Positions 35,589 through 44,498 of a stretch of 64,000 nucleotides of DNA are shown in pieces. Position numbers and translations under genes: made by a program. The notes under the pieces are model-generated. The model was not told the DNA's origin, did not search any database, and was given only the letters and a program-made list of their open reading frames with translations. The stretch lies in the NCBI GenBank assembly GCA_965277835.1, contig OZ255841.1, positions 1,302,001-1,366,000 on the forward strand. Reading direction: 5' to 3'. Position 1 is the first letter of the stretch, and each line of letters opens with the position of its first letter. The DNA is from Arcticimaribacter sp965277835. GTDB lineage: Bacteria; Bacteroidota; Bacteroidia; Flavobacteriales; Flavobacteriaceae.

Positions 35589-37496
35589 TTATTGAGAATC
35601 CAATTCCATTAATTTTTCAGCTACGTCTTCCCATGTATCCATTAGAACTACAAGTTCTTTTTTCTTTTCATTATAAGATTCAAAAAAATTAGGCTTGGCA
35701 ATAGTTTCGCCATAATTAACTTCCAATTCGAAATCTATATTTTTTATTTCCTTTTCTAAAGATTCTATTTTTTGTTCAAGTTTAGATTGCTTATTACGTA
35801 GTGATTTTATTTTCTTTTGAAGCTCATAATCTACTTTAGGCACTGTTTGTTTTTTGCCTTTAGGGGTGAGTTCGAGTTCTACAAGAGAGTCTAGCTTTTT
35901 TTGTTCTAAATAAAAATCAATGTCTCCTAAGTATTCTTTTATTTGATGATTTTTAAATTCTAAAACGCGATTGCTTAATCCTTGTAAAAAATCGCGGTCA
36001 TGAGAAATAAGTATTAGAGTACCTTCAAATTTCTTTAGCGCTTCTTTTAAAATGTTTTTTGAATGAATATCCAAATGGTTCGTGGGTTCATCCATAATAA
36101 GCACATTAAAAGGTTTCAATAGTAATATGCATAAGGCCAACCTATTTCGTTCTCCTCCAGAAAGTATTTTTATACGTTTTTCTACATCGTCTCCACGAAA
36201 TAAAAATGCACCTAGTAAGTCTCTAACACGTGATCTATTTTCATCAGTTGCTTCATTTTGCATAGTTTCCAAAATGGTAAGATTACCATCTAAATATTCT
36301 GCTTGATTTTGCGCAAAATATCCAATCATAACGTTATGCCCTAGAGTACAATTTCCTTCGTACTTTATTTCATTTACTATAATTTTGGCTAGCGTAGATT
36401 TTCCTTGTCCGTTTTGTCCAACAAAAGCTGTTTTAGTACCTCTTGCAATCTCAAAACCTATGTTTTTTAAAACTACTTTATCCCCATAGGATTTTTTAAT
36501 TCCGAAAGCCTCAATAATTATTTTCCCTGGTTGTTTAGCTACAGGAAATGAAAGTTTCATTGTTTGATTATCTTGAGAATCAACTTTGATGCGTTCAATT
36601 TTATCGAGTTTTTTTATTAACGATTGTGCCATAGAGGCTTTAGAGGCTTTTGCCCTAAAGCGTTCAATTAATTTTTCGGTGTTTTGTATTTGTTTTTCTT
36701 GATTTTTTAAAGCGGCTTGTTGCTGTATTAATATTTCTTCGCGCAGAATTAAGTATTTCGAATAGGGTTTATTATAATCGTATATTCTTCCTCCTACAAT
36801 TTCGATGGTTCTGTTAGTCACTTGATCTAAGAACATTTTATCGTGCGAAACTAAAATCACAGCACCTTTATATTTTTTTAGAAAACTTTCGAGCCAGATA
36901 ATTGATTCAATATCTAAATGATTTGTAGGCTCATCTAATAATAAAATATCATTGGATTGTAGTAGCAATTTTGCCAATTCAATACGCATGCGCCATCCCC
37001 CCGAAAAAGTGTCAGTTTGTTTCTCAAAATCTTCAGAAGAAAACCCAAGACCGTGTAAAATACGTTCGCTAGTTCCTTGATAATTATAACCCCCTATCAG
37101 TTCATAGCGTTCAGTAACTTCGTTGAGTTTTACAATAATATCGCTATAAGAAGAAGATTCGTAATCCGTTCTTGTCGAAAGAGCTAAGTTTATTTCTTCC
37201 ATTTGAGTCTCTAAACTTATTATTTCAGAAAACGCTTGATATACTTCTTCCAAAACAGTTCTTCCGCGCTCAAAGTCAATATCTTGTTTTAAAAAACCTA
37301 ATTGAATATTTTTGTCTTGTGCTATACTACCTTCCCTAATAGGAATATCTTGTGCTAAGAGATGCAAAAGTGTAGATTTTCCTGCTCCGTTTTTCCCTAC
37401 AAGGCCTATTCTATCCCCAGCTCCTATATGAAAAGAAATATCTTTAAATAAATAATCTTCCCCAAACGAAATAGATGCATCTTGAACGCTAAGCAT
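35589..37496 (-). CDS. ABC-F family ATPase (Uup/EttA-like)
   Basis: This 635-residue protein has two ABC domains and no membrane part. Domain 1 has GLVGKNGAGKSTLLH and FSGGWRMRIELAK; domain 2 has FVGQNGQGKSTLAK and LSGGERNRLAL; both have LDEPTNHLDI-like Walker B segments. A linker with IERFRAKASKASMAQS and a C-terminal coiled coil (about 545-630) complete the ABC-F layout. Such proteins act on the ribosome in translation control or antibiotic protection. The presence of the C-terminal coiled coil is Uup-like. It is convergent with the fructokinase. Confidence 0.95.
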   Translation of the reverse strand: MLSVQDASISFGEDYLFKDISFHIGAGDRIGLVGKNGAGKSTLLHLLAQDIPIREGSIAQDKNIQLGFLKQDIDFERGRTVLEEVYQAFSEIISLETQMEEINLALSTRTDYESSSYSDIIVKLNEVTERYELIGGYNYQGTSERILHGLGFSSEDFEKQTDTFSGGWRMRIELAKLLLQSNDILLLDEPTNHLDIESIIWLESFLKKYKGAVILVSHDKMFLDQVTNRTIEIVGGRIYDYNKPYSKYLILREEILIQQQAALKNQEKQIQNTEKLIERFRAKASKASMAQSLIKKLDKIERIKVDSQDNQTMKLSFPVAKQPGKIIIEAFGIKKSYGDKVVLKNIGFEIARGTKTAFVGQNGQGKSTLAKIIVNEIKYEGNCTLGHNVMIGYFAQNQAEYLDGNLTILETMQNEATDENRSRVRDLLGAFLFRGDDVEKRIKILSGGERNRLALCILLLKPFNVLIMDEPTNHLDIHSKNILKEALKKFEGTLILISHDRDFLQGLSNRVLEFKNHQIKEYLGDIDFYLEQKKLDSLVELELTPKGKKQTVPKVDYELQKKIKSLRNKQSKLEQKIESLEKEIKNIDFELEVNYGETIAKPNFFESYNEKKKELVVLMDTWEDVAEKLMELDSQ

Positions 37497-37535
37497 ATTT
37501 TTTTTTGCAAATTTGATAAATGCAATTGGAATAAA

Positions 37536-38609
37536 CTAATGCTGTACTATAGATTGTTTGAAACTCGATTGGAAACGATTAATATTAGCTTCGGAGTTTA
37601 GGGGTGTACCCTTTTCAATATAGTTTAATAACCAGTGAGATAATAAAGGTGCATTTAGAACCCCCTTGGTACCTAATCCATTTATAATATGGATGTTAGG
37701 ATAAATAGGATGACTCCCTAACAAAGGGCGGCGATCAATTACAGTAGGGCGAATTTGAGCAATATGCTTTACAATTTCGAACTTACAAGAAATCATTTGC
37801 TTGACTTTTTTTTCTAACCAATTTTTATTTTCTTTTGTTGGGCTTGGGTTTTTATCCCTCCAATCAAATGTTGCCCCAGCCCAGTACATATCATTCTCAA
37901 GAGGGGTAATAAAAATAGGGCCTTTTAAAATTTCATGAGACTTTAAATTAGGTGCCTTAATAATTAAAAATTCTCCTTTTGAACCTTCTAATGGGAGGTA
38001 GTTAAAAAAAGGGTTTTCAATCATTCTATAGCCTTCACAAAAAACAATGTGCGACGCTTCTAATTCACCATATTGGATATGGTTTTTTGAAACAATAAGT
38101 TTTTGGTAATCAAAATCAGAAAAACTTAGTTGTGTAGCATCTAAAGACGATATGAATGTGTCTAAAAGAGTTTTTGTGTCAACTCTCCCCGTTTCTTTCA
38201 TATAACTTATCCCAAATGGACTTTTAACTGAAGCGTTCTCATTAGGGTGTATTTCAGGCTCTAAAAGCTTTTTTAAATGAGGTCTATCGGATGCTGATAA
38301 CCATTGATTTTGATCAAAGCTACTCGTAAATATTTTTTTAATACTATTGGGTTTAAGAAAAGAGGCGGATAACGTTCTTTCTAATTTCTCATAAAATGGC
38401 ATGGCATAAGAATAAAATTCTAACCCGTTCCAGGTTATAGAAAAACGTTTTAAAATAACAGTGTTATATACTCCTGCAGCAACTCTTGAAGAAGACTGGT
38501 TTGCATTATCATCTATTATTTGGAACGATAAGTTATTCTGTCTTAATTGTTCTGCATAAGCCATGCCTGCTAAACCTAGTCCAACAATAAGAGAATGTTT
38601 CTTTTTCAA
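37536..38609 (-). CDS. FAD-dependent oxidoreductase (DAO family)
   Basis: The 357-residue protein starts with the dinucleotide-binding motif VGLGLAGMAYAEQLR, followed by a DAO-type layout: SSRVAAGVYN, EGSKGEFLIIKAP, and a C-terminal IINGLGTKGVLNAPLLSHWL that completes the FAD site. It is distantly like the oxidase domain of MnmC. It lies after gldN on the same strand but beyond a terminator hairpin. I recall the same neighbour order in flavobacteria. Substrate unknown. Confidence 0.85.
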   Translation of the reverse strand: MKKKHSLIVGLGLAGMAYAEQLRQNNLSFQIIDDNANQSSSRVAAGVYNTVILKRFSITWNGLEFYSYAMPFYEKLERTLSASFLKPNSIKKIFTSSFDQNQWLSASDRPHLKKLLEPEIHPNENASVKSPFGISYMKETGRVDTKTLLDTFISSLDATQLSFSDFDYQKLIVSKNHIQYGELEASHIVFCEGYRMIENPFFNYLPLEGSKGEFLIIKAPNLKSHEILKGPIFITPLENDMYWAGATFDWRDKNPSPTKENKNWLEKKVKQMISCKFEIVKHIAQIRPTVIDRRPLLGSHPIYPNIHIINGLGTKGVLNAPLLSHWLLNYIEKGTPLNSEANINRFQSSFKQSIVQH

Positions 38610-38629
38610 AAGCTAACTCCGTAATAGAT

Positions 38630-38661
38630 TAAAATAAAAAACGCTGCTAAAAAGCAGCGTT
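38630..38661 (-). terminator. Intrinsic terminator after the gldKLMN operon
   Basis: On the minus strand AACGCTGC (38661-38654) pairs with GCAGCGTT (38647-38640), loop of 6, followed by a T-rich run to 38630. It lies 22 bases after the gldN stop. Confidence 0.8.
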
Positions 38662-38682
38662 CTTTATAAATTATAATCTTGT

Positions 38683-39576
38683 TTAATTATTCCACATATC
38701 TTGTTCAAAATCGCGAATAGTATTTTTAATTCGCTCTGCTTCTAAAAGTTTTTGTAAAGCATCTTTCTTTATATACTGATTGATATTTCGATCTTGATAT
38801 ACATTTTCTTCTTTATAAATTGTTGAACTAAACCTTCTTGTGTTTAGCATATGATCATATGTAATTGGTTGAGAAGAATTTCTGATATTAAACACTTTAG
38901 CATCATTCAAAGCAATTCGAGCATCGGGATACCAAATCCAGAATAACGATAGTAGTGGGGTATCTTCTTCTGGTCCATCAAAACCAAGTTGTTTAGCAAC
39001 TGGGGCTATCGCAAGTAAACGATACTTCATTTCTCCTAATCGTTTATCAAAATACCATGTGCCTTTAATTCGATATTGTTCTATTTCCTCAGCGGTAATA
39101 TTAAATAAATCAATAAACTGCTCTGGGTTTTCCGTACCATTTTGAAGTTGTAATTCATATTCTGTACGATCTTCAAATGTTAGAGCTTCTTTAACCTCTT
39201 CATAGGTCATTTTCTCTTTAAAGTAATCATCTTTATAAACCTCTTTAATTTCACCTTTTCGCAATGCTTTAATAAGAACATGAAATAAAGAACGTCTTTC
39301 GACTCCTAAACGCAATGTGTCCGTAGGATAATAGTATGGAAAATTAATACGTTCATTTAAATCAATCAATTCCCAAACAGTTTTTGACCAAAGTATATCG
39401 CGGTCGTCTATATACCCATATTCTAGCGGTGCTTCATCGTTTGCTTCCTCTTGCTGTTCATTTAAAAACCCTATTTCTTGAGGAACTCGAGCATTTAATA
39501 AATTAGCTTGAGCTAGAGCATTTACTGACATGCAGATAAAAAGTAAAAAAGATAAAATTACATTAAAAGGTTTCAT
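38683..39576 (-). CDS. gldN: Gliding motility / type IX secretion protein GldN
   Basis: GldN is a periplasmic component of the T9SS core, associated with the GldK ring. The 297-residue protein has a signal peptide (1-23, ending ALAQ) and the conserved segments DDRDILWSKTVWELIDLNER, INFPYYYPTD, and FWIWYPDARIALNDAKVFN, which identify it directly. It is the last gene of gldK-L-M-N; its start shares one base with the gldM stop. A terminator follows. Confidence 0.97.
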   Translation of the reverse strand: MKPFNVILSFLLFICMSVNALAQANLLNARVPQEIGFLNEQQEEANDEAPLEYGYIDDRDILWSKTVWELIDLNERINFPYYYPTDTLRLGVERRSLFHVLIKALRKGEIKEVYKDDYFKEKMTYEEVKEALTFEDRTEYELQLQNGTENPEQFIDLFNITAEEIEQYRIKGTWYFDKRLGEMKYRLLAIAPVAKQLGFDGPEEDTPLLSLFWIWYPDARIALNDAKVFNIRNSSQPITYDHMLNTRRFSSTIYKEENVYQDRNINQYIKKDALQKLLEAERIKNTIRDFEQDMWNN

Positions 39577-41162
39577 TAGTTCTTAACGGTTACGTTTACA
39601 GGAGAAACTTTTCTAAACTTTAAATTAGGGTTTATAGGCGCAACTACGGTAATTCCAGTTATAGTAAAGAAACTACCAGAAGGTAAGCCCCTTACCGCAT
39701 TTAAAGCTTGATTGGATAATTTGTTACCCGTACAAGTAATAAAAGCTTTACCCGGTACTTGGACTCTAAATTCTTTAATCTCTAAAGGTAATTCAAAATC
39801 GAAATCTTCTCCAAAATCTGCAGAAATTATAGCGCGTGCTAAACTTCCTTTAGGTATTGTTGTTTCTTCGTACTTCCCTCTAAACTTACCCCTAGGTTTA
39901 GGTAAATCTTTTATTCTAAAAATAGATTTAGATGATACAATAGACCCATCGGGTAGTTCTCCTTGTGCGTCAATTGTTACATTTGAACCTCTTCCTGGTA
40001 CCATATTATATTTACTCCCACTTACTTTTTTAAGACCAGATGCTTTGGCATTAATTTTACTATTTGGAACTCCAGGAATTGAAACCGTAATAGGGTTCTC
40101 TACACCACGGTAAACCACATTCATTTTATCTGCAGAAATCACAGCAGAATTTGGTTTTGATATTACGGTAAATGTTTGATCTACAGGAATCATAGATTCA
40201 ACGCCATCATTTAAAAAGACTAAGTTTCCAGTAATTTTATGGTCGCCTGGGCTAGTTGCCATTACATTTAATTTAATCCCTCCAGGTATTTTTTCATATT
40301 GATCATCAGAAATAGGAACGCCATCAATAGACAAATCAATATCATTAGGATTTTGAGCTCCGCCTTTTCTTCCTAATATCACCCTGCCGTTAAACATTTC
40401 TCCTGGATAATAAACACTTTTTTCACTGTTAAGCATCGAAAGATAATTGGACTCATTAACAGAGGCATTTGCTTCAAGTTCTTTCCCTAAAAGAGAGTTT
40501 AAAACATCACTTTCTGTTAAACGGACATCATTTTGAAGCATAGTAAGTTTAGCAAGCGAAGAAATTAGAGGGAATCCTTCATAATTGTGAGATAGCCATG
40601 ATTGGCTTTGTCCATCAGCATTAATTATATTATTCTCAAAATCTCCTGTTTGAAAACGTTCTTCAATTAGGTGTTTATATTGAGGAAATCTACTTGCAAA
40701 AACTCTAACAAGAGTTGCTTCAAAGTCATGAATTTGAGTAATAAAGTCTTCTCCACCAGGGGAGGTACCATCAGCGTCAAAAAAGATAAGGTCAAGTGCT
40801 TCGCCTTTGTCCATCTGCCCATAGTTATCTAAATTTGGGTCGTCAATTCTTTGTTTTTCTGTGATACTCTGTTTAATATCTTCAATATAATCAAAGAAAC
40901 GGTTTGCATGGTCTTTAACTTCTTTTGCAGCTTTATCATGGGTAATCCATTTACCGCCTTTTTCTTCAGAGTTTGTAGCAATTTTATCGTAGTATACTTC
41001 GTTACCTACCTTCAATCGCTCGTTTGCACTTTGAATTTTCTTAAATATTTGACCAAAACCATCTAAAACTTCTTTACTTACATTTAATGCTAACATAGTA
41101 ATAAATACTAAGTACATTAATGCAATGAGTTTATTACGCGGGGTTTCTTTTGCTCCTGCCAT
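39576..41162 (-). CDS. gldM: Gliding motility / type IX secretion motor protein GldM
   Basis: GldM couples the inner-membrane motor to the periplasmic ring; its long periplasmic part forms a chain of Ig-like domains. The 528-residue protein begins MAGAKETPRNKLIALMYLVF, with one membrane span (about 12-32) followed by a periplasmic region of four domains; the last is about residues 425-528. The length matches the family. The gene starts 11 bases after gldL, with which it forms the proton-driven motor. Confidence 0.98.
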   Translation of the reverse strand: MAGAKETPRNKLIALMYLVFITMLALNVSKEVLDGFGQIFKKIQSANERLKVGNEVYYDKIATNSEEKGGKWITHDKAAKEVKDHANRFFDYIEDIKQSITEKQRIDDPNLDNYGQMDKGEALDLIFFDADGTSPGGEDFITQIHDFEATLVRVFASRFPQYKHLIEERFQTGDFENNIINADGQSQSWLSHNYEGFPLISSLAKLTMLQNDVRLTESDVLNSLLGKELEANASVNESNYLSMLNSEKSVYYPGEMFNGRVILGRKGGAQNPNDIDLSIDGVPISDDQYEKIPGGIKLNVMATSPGDHKITGNLVFLNDGVESMIPVDQTFTVISKPNSAVISADKMNVVYRGVENPITVSIPGVPNSKINAKASGLKKVSGSKYNMVPGRGSNVTIDAQGELPDGSIVSSKSIFRIKDLPKPRGKFRGKYEETTIPKGSLARAIISADFGEDFDFELPLEIKEFRVQVPGKAFITCTGNKLSNQALNAVRGLPSGSFFTITGITVVAPINPNLKFRKVSPVNVTVKN

Positions 41163-41173
41163 TGTATAGTTTA

Positions 41174-41830
41174 TTAGTTTTTATTCATTGCAGAAAGCAT
41201 TCCGCTATAAACTTGATTGAGTGAAGCTAGGTTGTTAGATAATGCTTCCATTTGCTCTTTCAAGAGTTGAGTGTTTTCAGCTACTTTAGCGTTATGTGAA
41301 TTTTGTGAATCAGCAAAATTAATTTGCGAATTATACATTTCATTCAATGACTCTATTTGAGCGGCTGCTTTTGATAATTGTTCTGAATAACTATTTGAAG
41401 CCGAAATAACTTCGGTAGCTGGTGCGAGTGCTTTGGCAGATGATTCTAAATCTCTAATACTTTCTGTAAGACCATTTACTAAGCTCACATCTAATTTTGC
41501 TTCATGAAGAATAGCATCAATTTTGGTAGATAATCCTTCTTCATCATTACTTTTAGAAGGGGCGGCAGATGCGTGACCATCCTCGGCAATATGTTTTTCA
41601 AAATCTGATTGTTCTTCTCTAACATCATCGAGCATAACCCCTCCTATAAAAAAGATTATAGCTTCTGTGCCAAGACCAACTCCCAAAACTAGCCCCCCAG
41701 TAATGGGACCAATCTCTAAGTGAAGAATTTTAAATAATGCTCCAAGAATTACAACAGCTCCTCCAATCTGAAATAGCATGTGCATCATTATTTTTCTTTT
41801 AAACCGAGCTTTTAGTTTTTTTGCATCCAT
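41174..41830 (-). CDS. gldL: Gliding motility / type IX secretion motor protein GldL
   Basis: GldL forms a ring around the GldM helices in the inner membrane and conducts protons. The 218-residue protein has two membrane spans (about 18-36 and 45-67: VVILGALFKILHLEIGPI, then LVLGVGLGTEAIIFFIGG), with the conserved charged Glu between and in them. A long cytoplasmic coiled tail of Ala/Ser/Glu/Asn-rich helices follows. It lies between gldK and gldM. Confidence 0.97.
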   Translation of the reverse strand: MDAKKLKARFKRKIMMHMLFQIGGAVVILGALFKILHLEIGPITGGLVLGVGLGTEAIIFFIGGVMLDDVREEQSDFEKHIAEDGHASAAPSKSNDEEGLSTKIDAILHEAKLDVSLVNGLTESIRDLESSAKALAPATEVISASNSYSEQLSKAAAQIESLNEMYNSQINFADSQNSHNAKVAENTQLLKEQMEALSNNLASLNQVYSGMLSAMNKN

Positions 41831-41878
41831 ATCTAAGTGTATTTAATTTAATTAAAAGTAATATTTTTTTATTTAATC

Positions 41879-43264
41879 TTATCTAATTTTAACTTTTTCA
41901 GAGCCTAAATAATCTTGAACAGTTCTAAACCCAATATAACTTCTAGCGGAATCAGAATATTCATAATCTCTTGAACTTACTCTTAAATAATAAGCCACGT
42001 CTTTCCATGATCCTCCACGAACTACTTTTCTTGTTTCTTCTAATAAAGATAAATTTGGATTGAGTGATGCGACATACTCATATGCTCCAGGGTCATATGA
42101 AGACCCAGTCCACTCGGCAACATTACCCGCCATATTATACAAATTAAAGTCATTCGCTAGGTAAGACTTAGCCTCAACCGTGTACATTGCTTGGTCTGAA
42201 GAATAGTCTCCTCGAAGAGGTTTAAAGTTTGCTAAGAAACAACCACGATCATTTAATAAATACGGAGCTCCCCACGGATATGTTCCCGAAGGAATTCCTC
42301 CACGAGCAGCATATTCCCACTCGGCTTCTGTTGGTAGTCTAAAATTATTAACTAAAGGCTTACTATTTTCTCTTTGCTTGGAGTTTTTATAATTAGTTCT
42401 CCAAACACAAAATGCAATTGCTTGACTCCAAGAAATCCCTACAACCGGATAATCCTGAAAAGCTGGATGCGAAAAATAATCATTATGCATAGGCTCATTA
42501 TAAGAATAATTGAAATCTTTAATCCATACAGTTGTATCAGGATATATTTCAAGAGCTTCTTTTTTGATAAAAGGTAGCCTATCGGTTTTTAAAGGGTTGC
42601 TTTTTGAGGCTTTCGCAGCATTTTCTGCATCGAACCATTTATACTTATATTTTAATTTGCTAACATCTAGCTTCATTTCGCCATTATACCATACTTCTGG
42701 AGGTAGATATAAACTATCCATAACTTCAATATAGTCTAACCCTTCGTAATCTTCGGGGGTCCACTCTATCTCTTCATCCCAATTTAGAGGTCGCCCAGCA
42801 TAAGGGTCATCTTCATCACCACTATAATAATTATCCCTCATATATTTCTGAAACTCAGAAATCCTTGTAGTATCTGCATCAGCAAAAACATAATCGGCAA
42901 CTCCCCCGCCTACACCATCAGTAACATCGACTTCTTCAGCTTTACGCGCTAATAATGAAAGGGCTACAGAATCTCTAACCCAATACACAAATTGACGATA
43001 CTCGCTATTTGTAATTTCTGTTTCATCCATATAGAATGAACGTACCGATACTGTTTTGGCTTGGGCATTTTGAAGTTGAGCTAAATCATCATCAGCCTTA
43101 CCCATTATAAATGCGCCCCCATCAATGAGGGTCATCCCATAAGGTTTCTCTGGAAACCATTTCTTTTGCTTTACGCCTATCAACTCTCCCTTTTTATTAC
43201 CTCCACAACTTATAAGAAGTAATAGAAATAATATAGGGGCAATTAAATTAAATATTCTTTTCAT
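41879..43264 (-). CDS. gldK: Gliding motility / type IX secretion lipoprotein GldK
   Basis: GldK is an outer-membrane lipoprotein forming the T9SS periplasmic ring with GldN. The 461-residue protein has a lipobox LISCGG (Cys20) and a formylglycine-generating-enzyme-like fold: FYMDETEITNSEYRQFVYWV, FRLPTEAEWEYAARGG, NLYNMAGNVAEWTGSSYDPG and VVRGGSWKD. GldK proteins have this fold without the enzymatic cysteines. It is the first gene of gldK-L-M-N; the 83-base gap upstream should hold the promoter, but no clear element was seen. Confidence 0.97.
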   Translation of the reverse strand: MKRIFNLIAPILFLLLLISCGGNKKGELIGVKQKKWFPEKPYGMTLIDGGAFIMGKADDDLAQLQNAQAKTVSVRSFYMDETEITNSEYRQFVYWVRDSVALSLLARKAEEVDVTDGVGGGVADYVFADADTTRISEFQKYMRDNYYSGDEDDPYAGRPLNWDEEIEWTPEDYEGLDYIEVMDSLYLPPEVWYNGEMKLDVSKLKYKYKWFDAENAAKASKSNPLKTDRLPFIKKEALEIYPDTTVWIKDFNYSYNEPMHNDYFSHPAFQDYPVVGISWSQAIAFCVWRTNYKNSKQRENSKPLVNNFRLPTEAEWEYAARGGIPSGTYPWGAPYLLNDRGCFLANFKPLRGDYSSDQAMYTVEAKSYLANDFNLYNMAGNVAEWTGSSYDPGAYEYVASLNPNLSLLEETRKVVRGGSWKDVAYYLRVSSRDYEYSDSARSYIGFRTVQDYLGSEKVKIR

Positions 43265-43347
43265 AAAGAGATTACTCTTTTTTCCCTTATAATTTTTTTT
43301 AAAGATAGTACTATAATATTAAATATTAAAACATTAAAATTAATTGC

Positions 43348-44496
43348 CTACTTTCTTTTGGTATTTTTCCACCATCTATCCGGTAAATTATCGTTACACG
43401 CATCCAGATAATCTTGGTGAGTGCATGATAATAACGCATTACTTTGCAGTTTATTATTTAAATAATTCTTATTTTCTATTTCAAGCCACCATCTATCACT
43501 CTTTTCACTCTGATAAAATATTAATTCTCTCCCCGACATTTGCACGGTATATTTCTTAAAACCTTGACTTGTAAGCACTGGATATTCATTAAATCGACAG
43601 TTAATACCCTCAATAAAATACCATATAATTTGAGCTAACAATTTATGGAAAAGAGTATTATTTGGAAGCTCAAAAAAACCTGCTAAGCTTAATTTATCAC
43701 TAATACCAGCATACCTAGATAAAGCACATATAGTACGGCTATCAATTCCATTAGGAGATCCATTCAAAAAAGTTCCATCCGAAGAGTTACGTAAGCATTT
43801 CATGTCAAAACTAGCAATATTAGCCTCTCTAAATACAGGTTCTGTTATTTTTACACCATCAAGAACTTTTGCTAATCGAATAGAATCAAAAAATAAAGTT
43901 TCCATTAAATCTAATTCTTCTTGAGCAATAAGATACGACTGATATCCAATACACGTATAATTATATAAATAGTTAGGGCTTTCCATAATAAGCTTATTCA
44001 TATAAGACTTATTAGAAATTAACTCCTCGTCCTGTGAAAAATCAAATTGATTGTCAACAGAAACAATATTAACCCATTGTTTTGAAATTTTAAATGAACG
44101 ATATGCAGCTATTGTTATATCTTGAGTGCCACCTATTAATATAGTAATTATGTTAATTTGCTGTAGGTATTCGCAAATTTTTTCAATAGCAAAATAGGTG
44201 TCTTTTGGAGTTTCTCCATTAGGCAGGTCTCCTAAATCGGCTATGTTTAGTTCCCATTTACCAGAATATAATTGATAAAATTGTGTCCTAAATTCATCAA
44301 CATTATAAGGTTCTATATGAGACGCATCGTTTCTGTTTTCAGAAACTCCAAAGAACGCAATTCGAACTTCGTTTAGCTCTGGAAAACCAAGTTGTTTAGA
44401 ATGAATTTTGATTTTTCTCCCTAAAATTTGTTTTGGAAATTTATTAACTGTCTCTAAGACAGTCTCATTAACAGGAGTGAAAAAATCTAAAACCAT
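43348..44496 (-). CDS. Arginase/formimidoylglutamase-fold protein with degraded metal site
   Basis: This 382-residue protein has the ureohydrolase fold, but the metal-binding motifs are altered. The GGxH motif is GGTQD (122-126), the DAHxD motif is SVDNQFDF (146-153), and the DxDxxDP motif is SFDMKCLRNSSDG (229-241). The His ligands are therefore lost, and activity as an arginase or formimidoylglutamase is unlikely. Related flavobacterial proteins are annotated as formimidoylglutamase. It lies between topA (2-base gap) and gldK (83-base gap), all leftward. Function unknown. Confidence 0.8.
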   Translation of the reverse strand: MVLDFFTPVNETVLETVNKFPKQILGRKIKIHSKQLGFPELNEVRIAFFGVSENRNDASHIEPYNVDEFRTQFYQLYSGKWELNIADLGDLPNGETPKDTYFAIEKICEYLQQINIITILIGGTQDITIAAYRSFKISKQWVNIVSVDNQFDFSQDEELISNKSYMNKLIMESPNYLYNYTCIGYQSYLIAQEELDLMETLFFDSIRLAKVLDGVKITEPVFREANIASFDMKCLRNSSDGTFLNGSPNGIDSRTICALSRYAGISDKLSLAGFFELPNNTLFHKLLAQIIWYFIEGINCRFNEYPVLTSQGFKKYTVQMSGRELIFYQSEKSDRWWLEIENKNYLNNKLQSNALLSCTHQDYLDACNDNLPDRWWKNTKRK

Positions 44497-44498
44497 TT

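Noticed and set aside
39712..41066. Plus-strand reading frames opposite gldM
   Set aside because: They lie entirely over the conserved gldM coding sequence and lack recognisable motifs.
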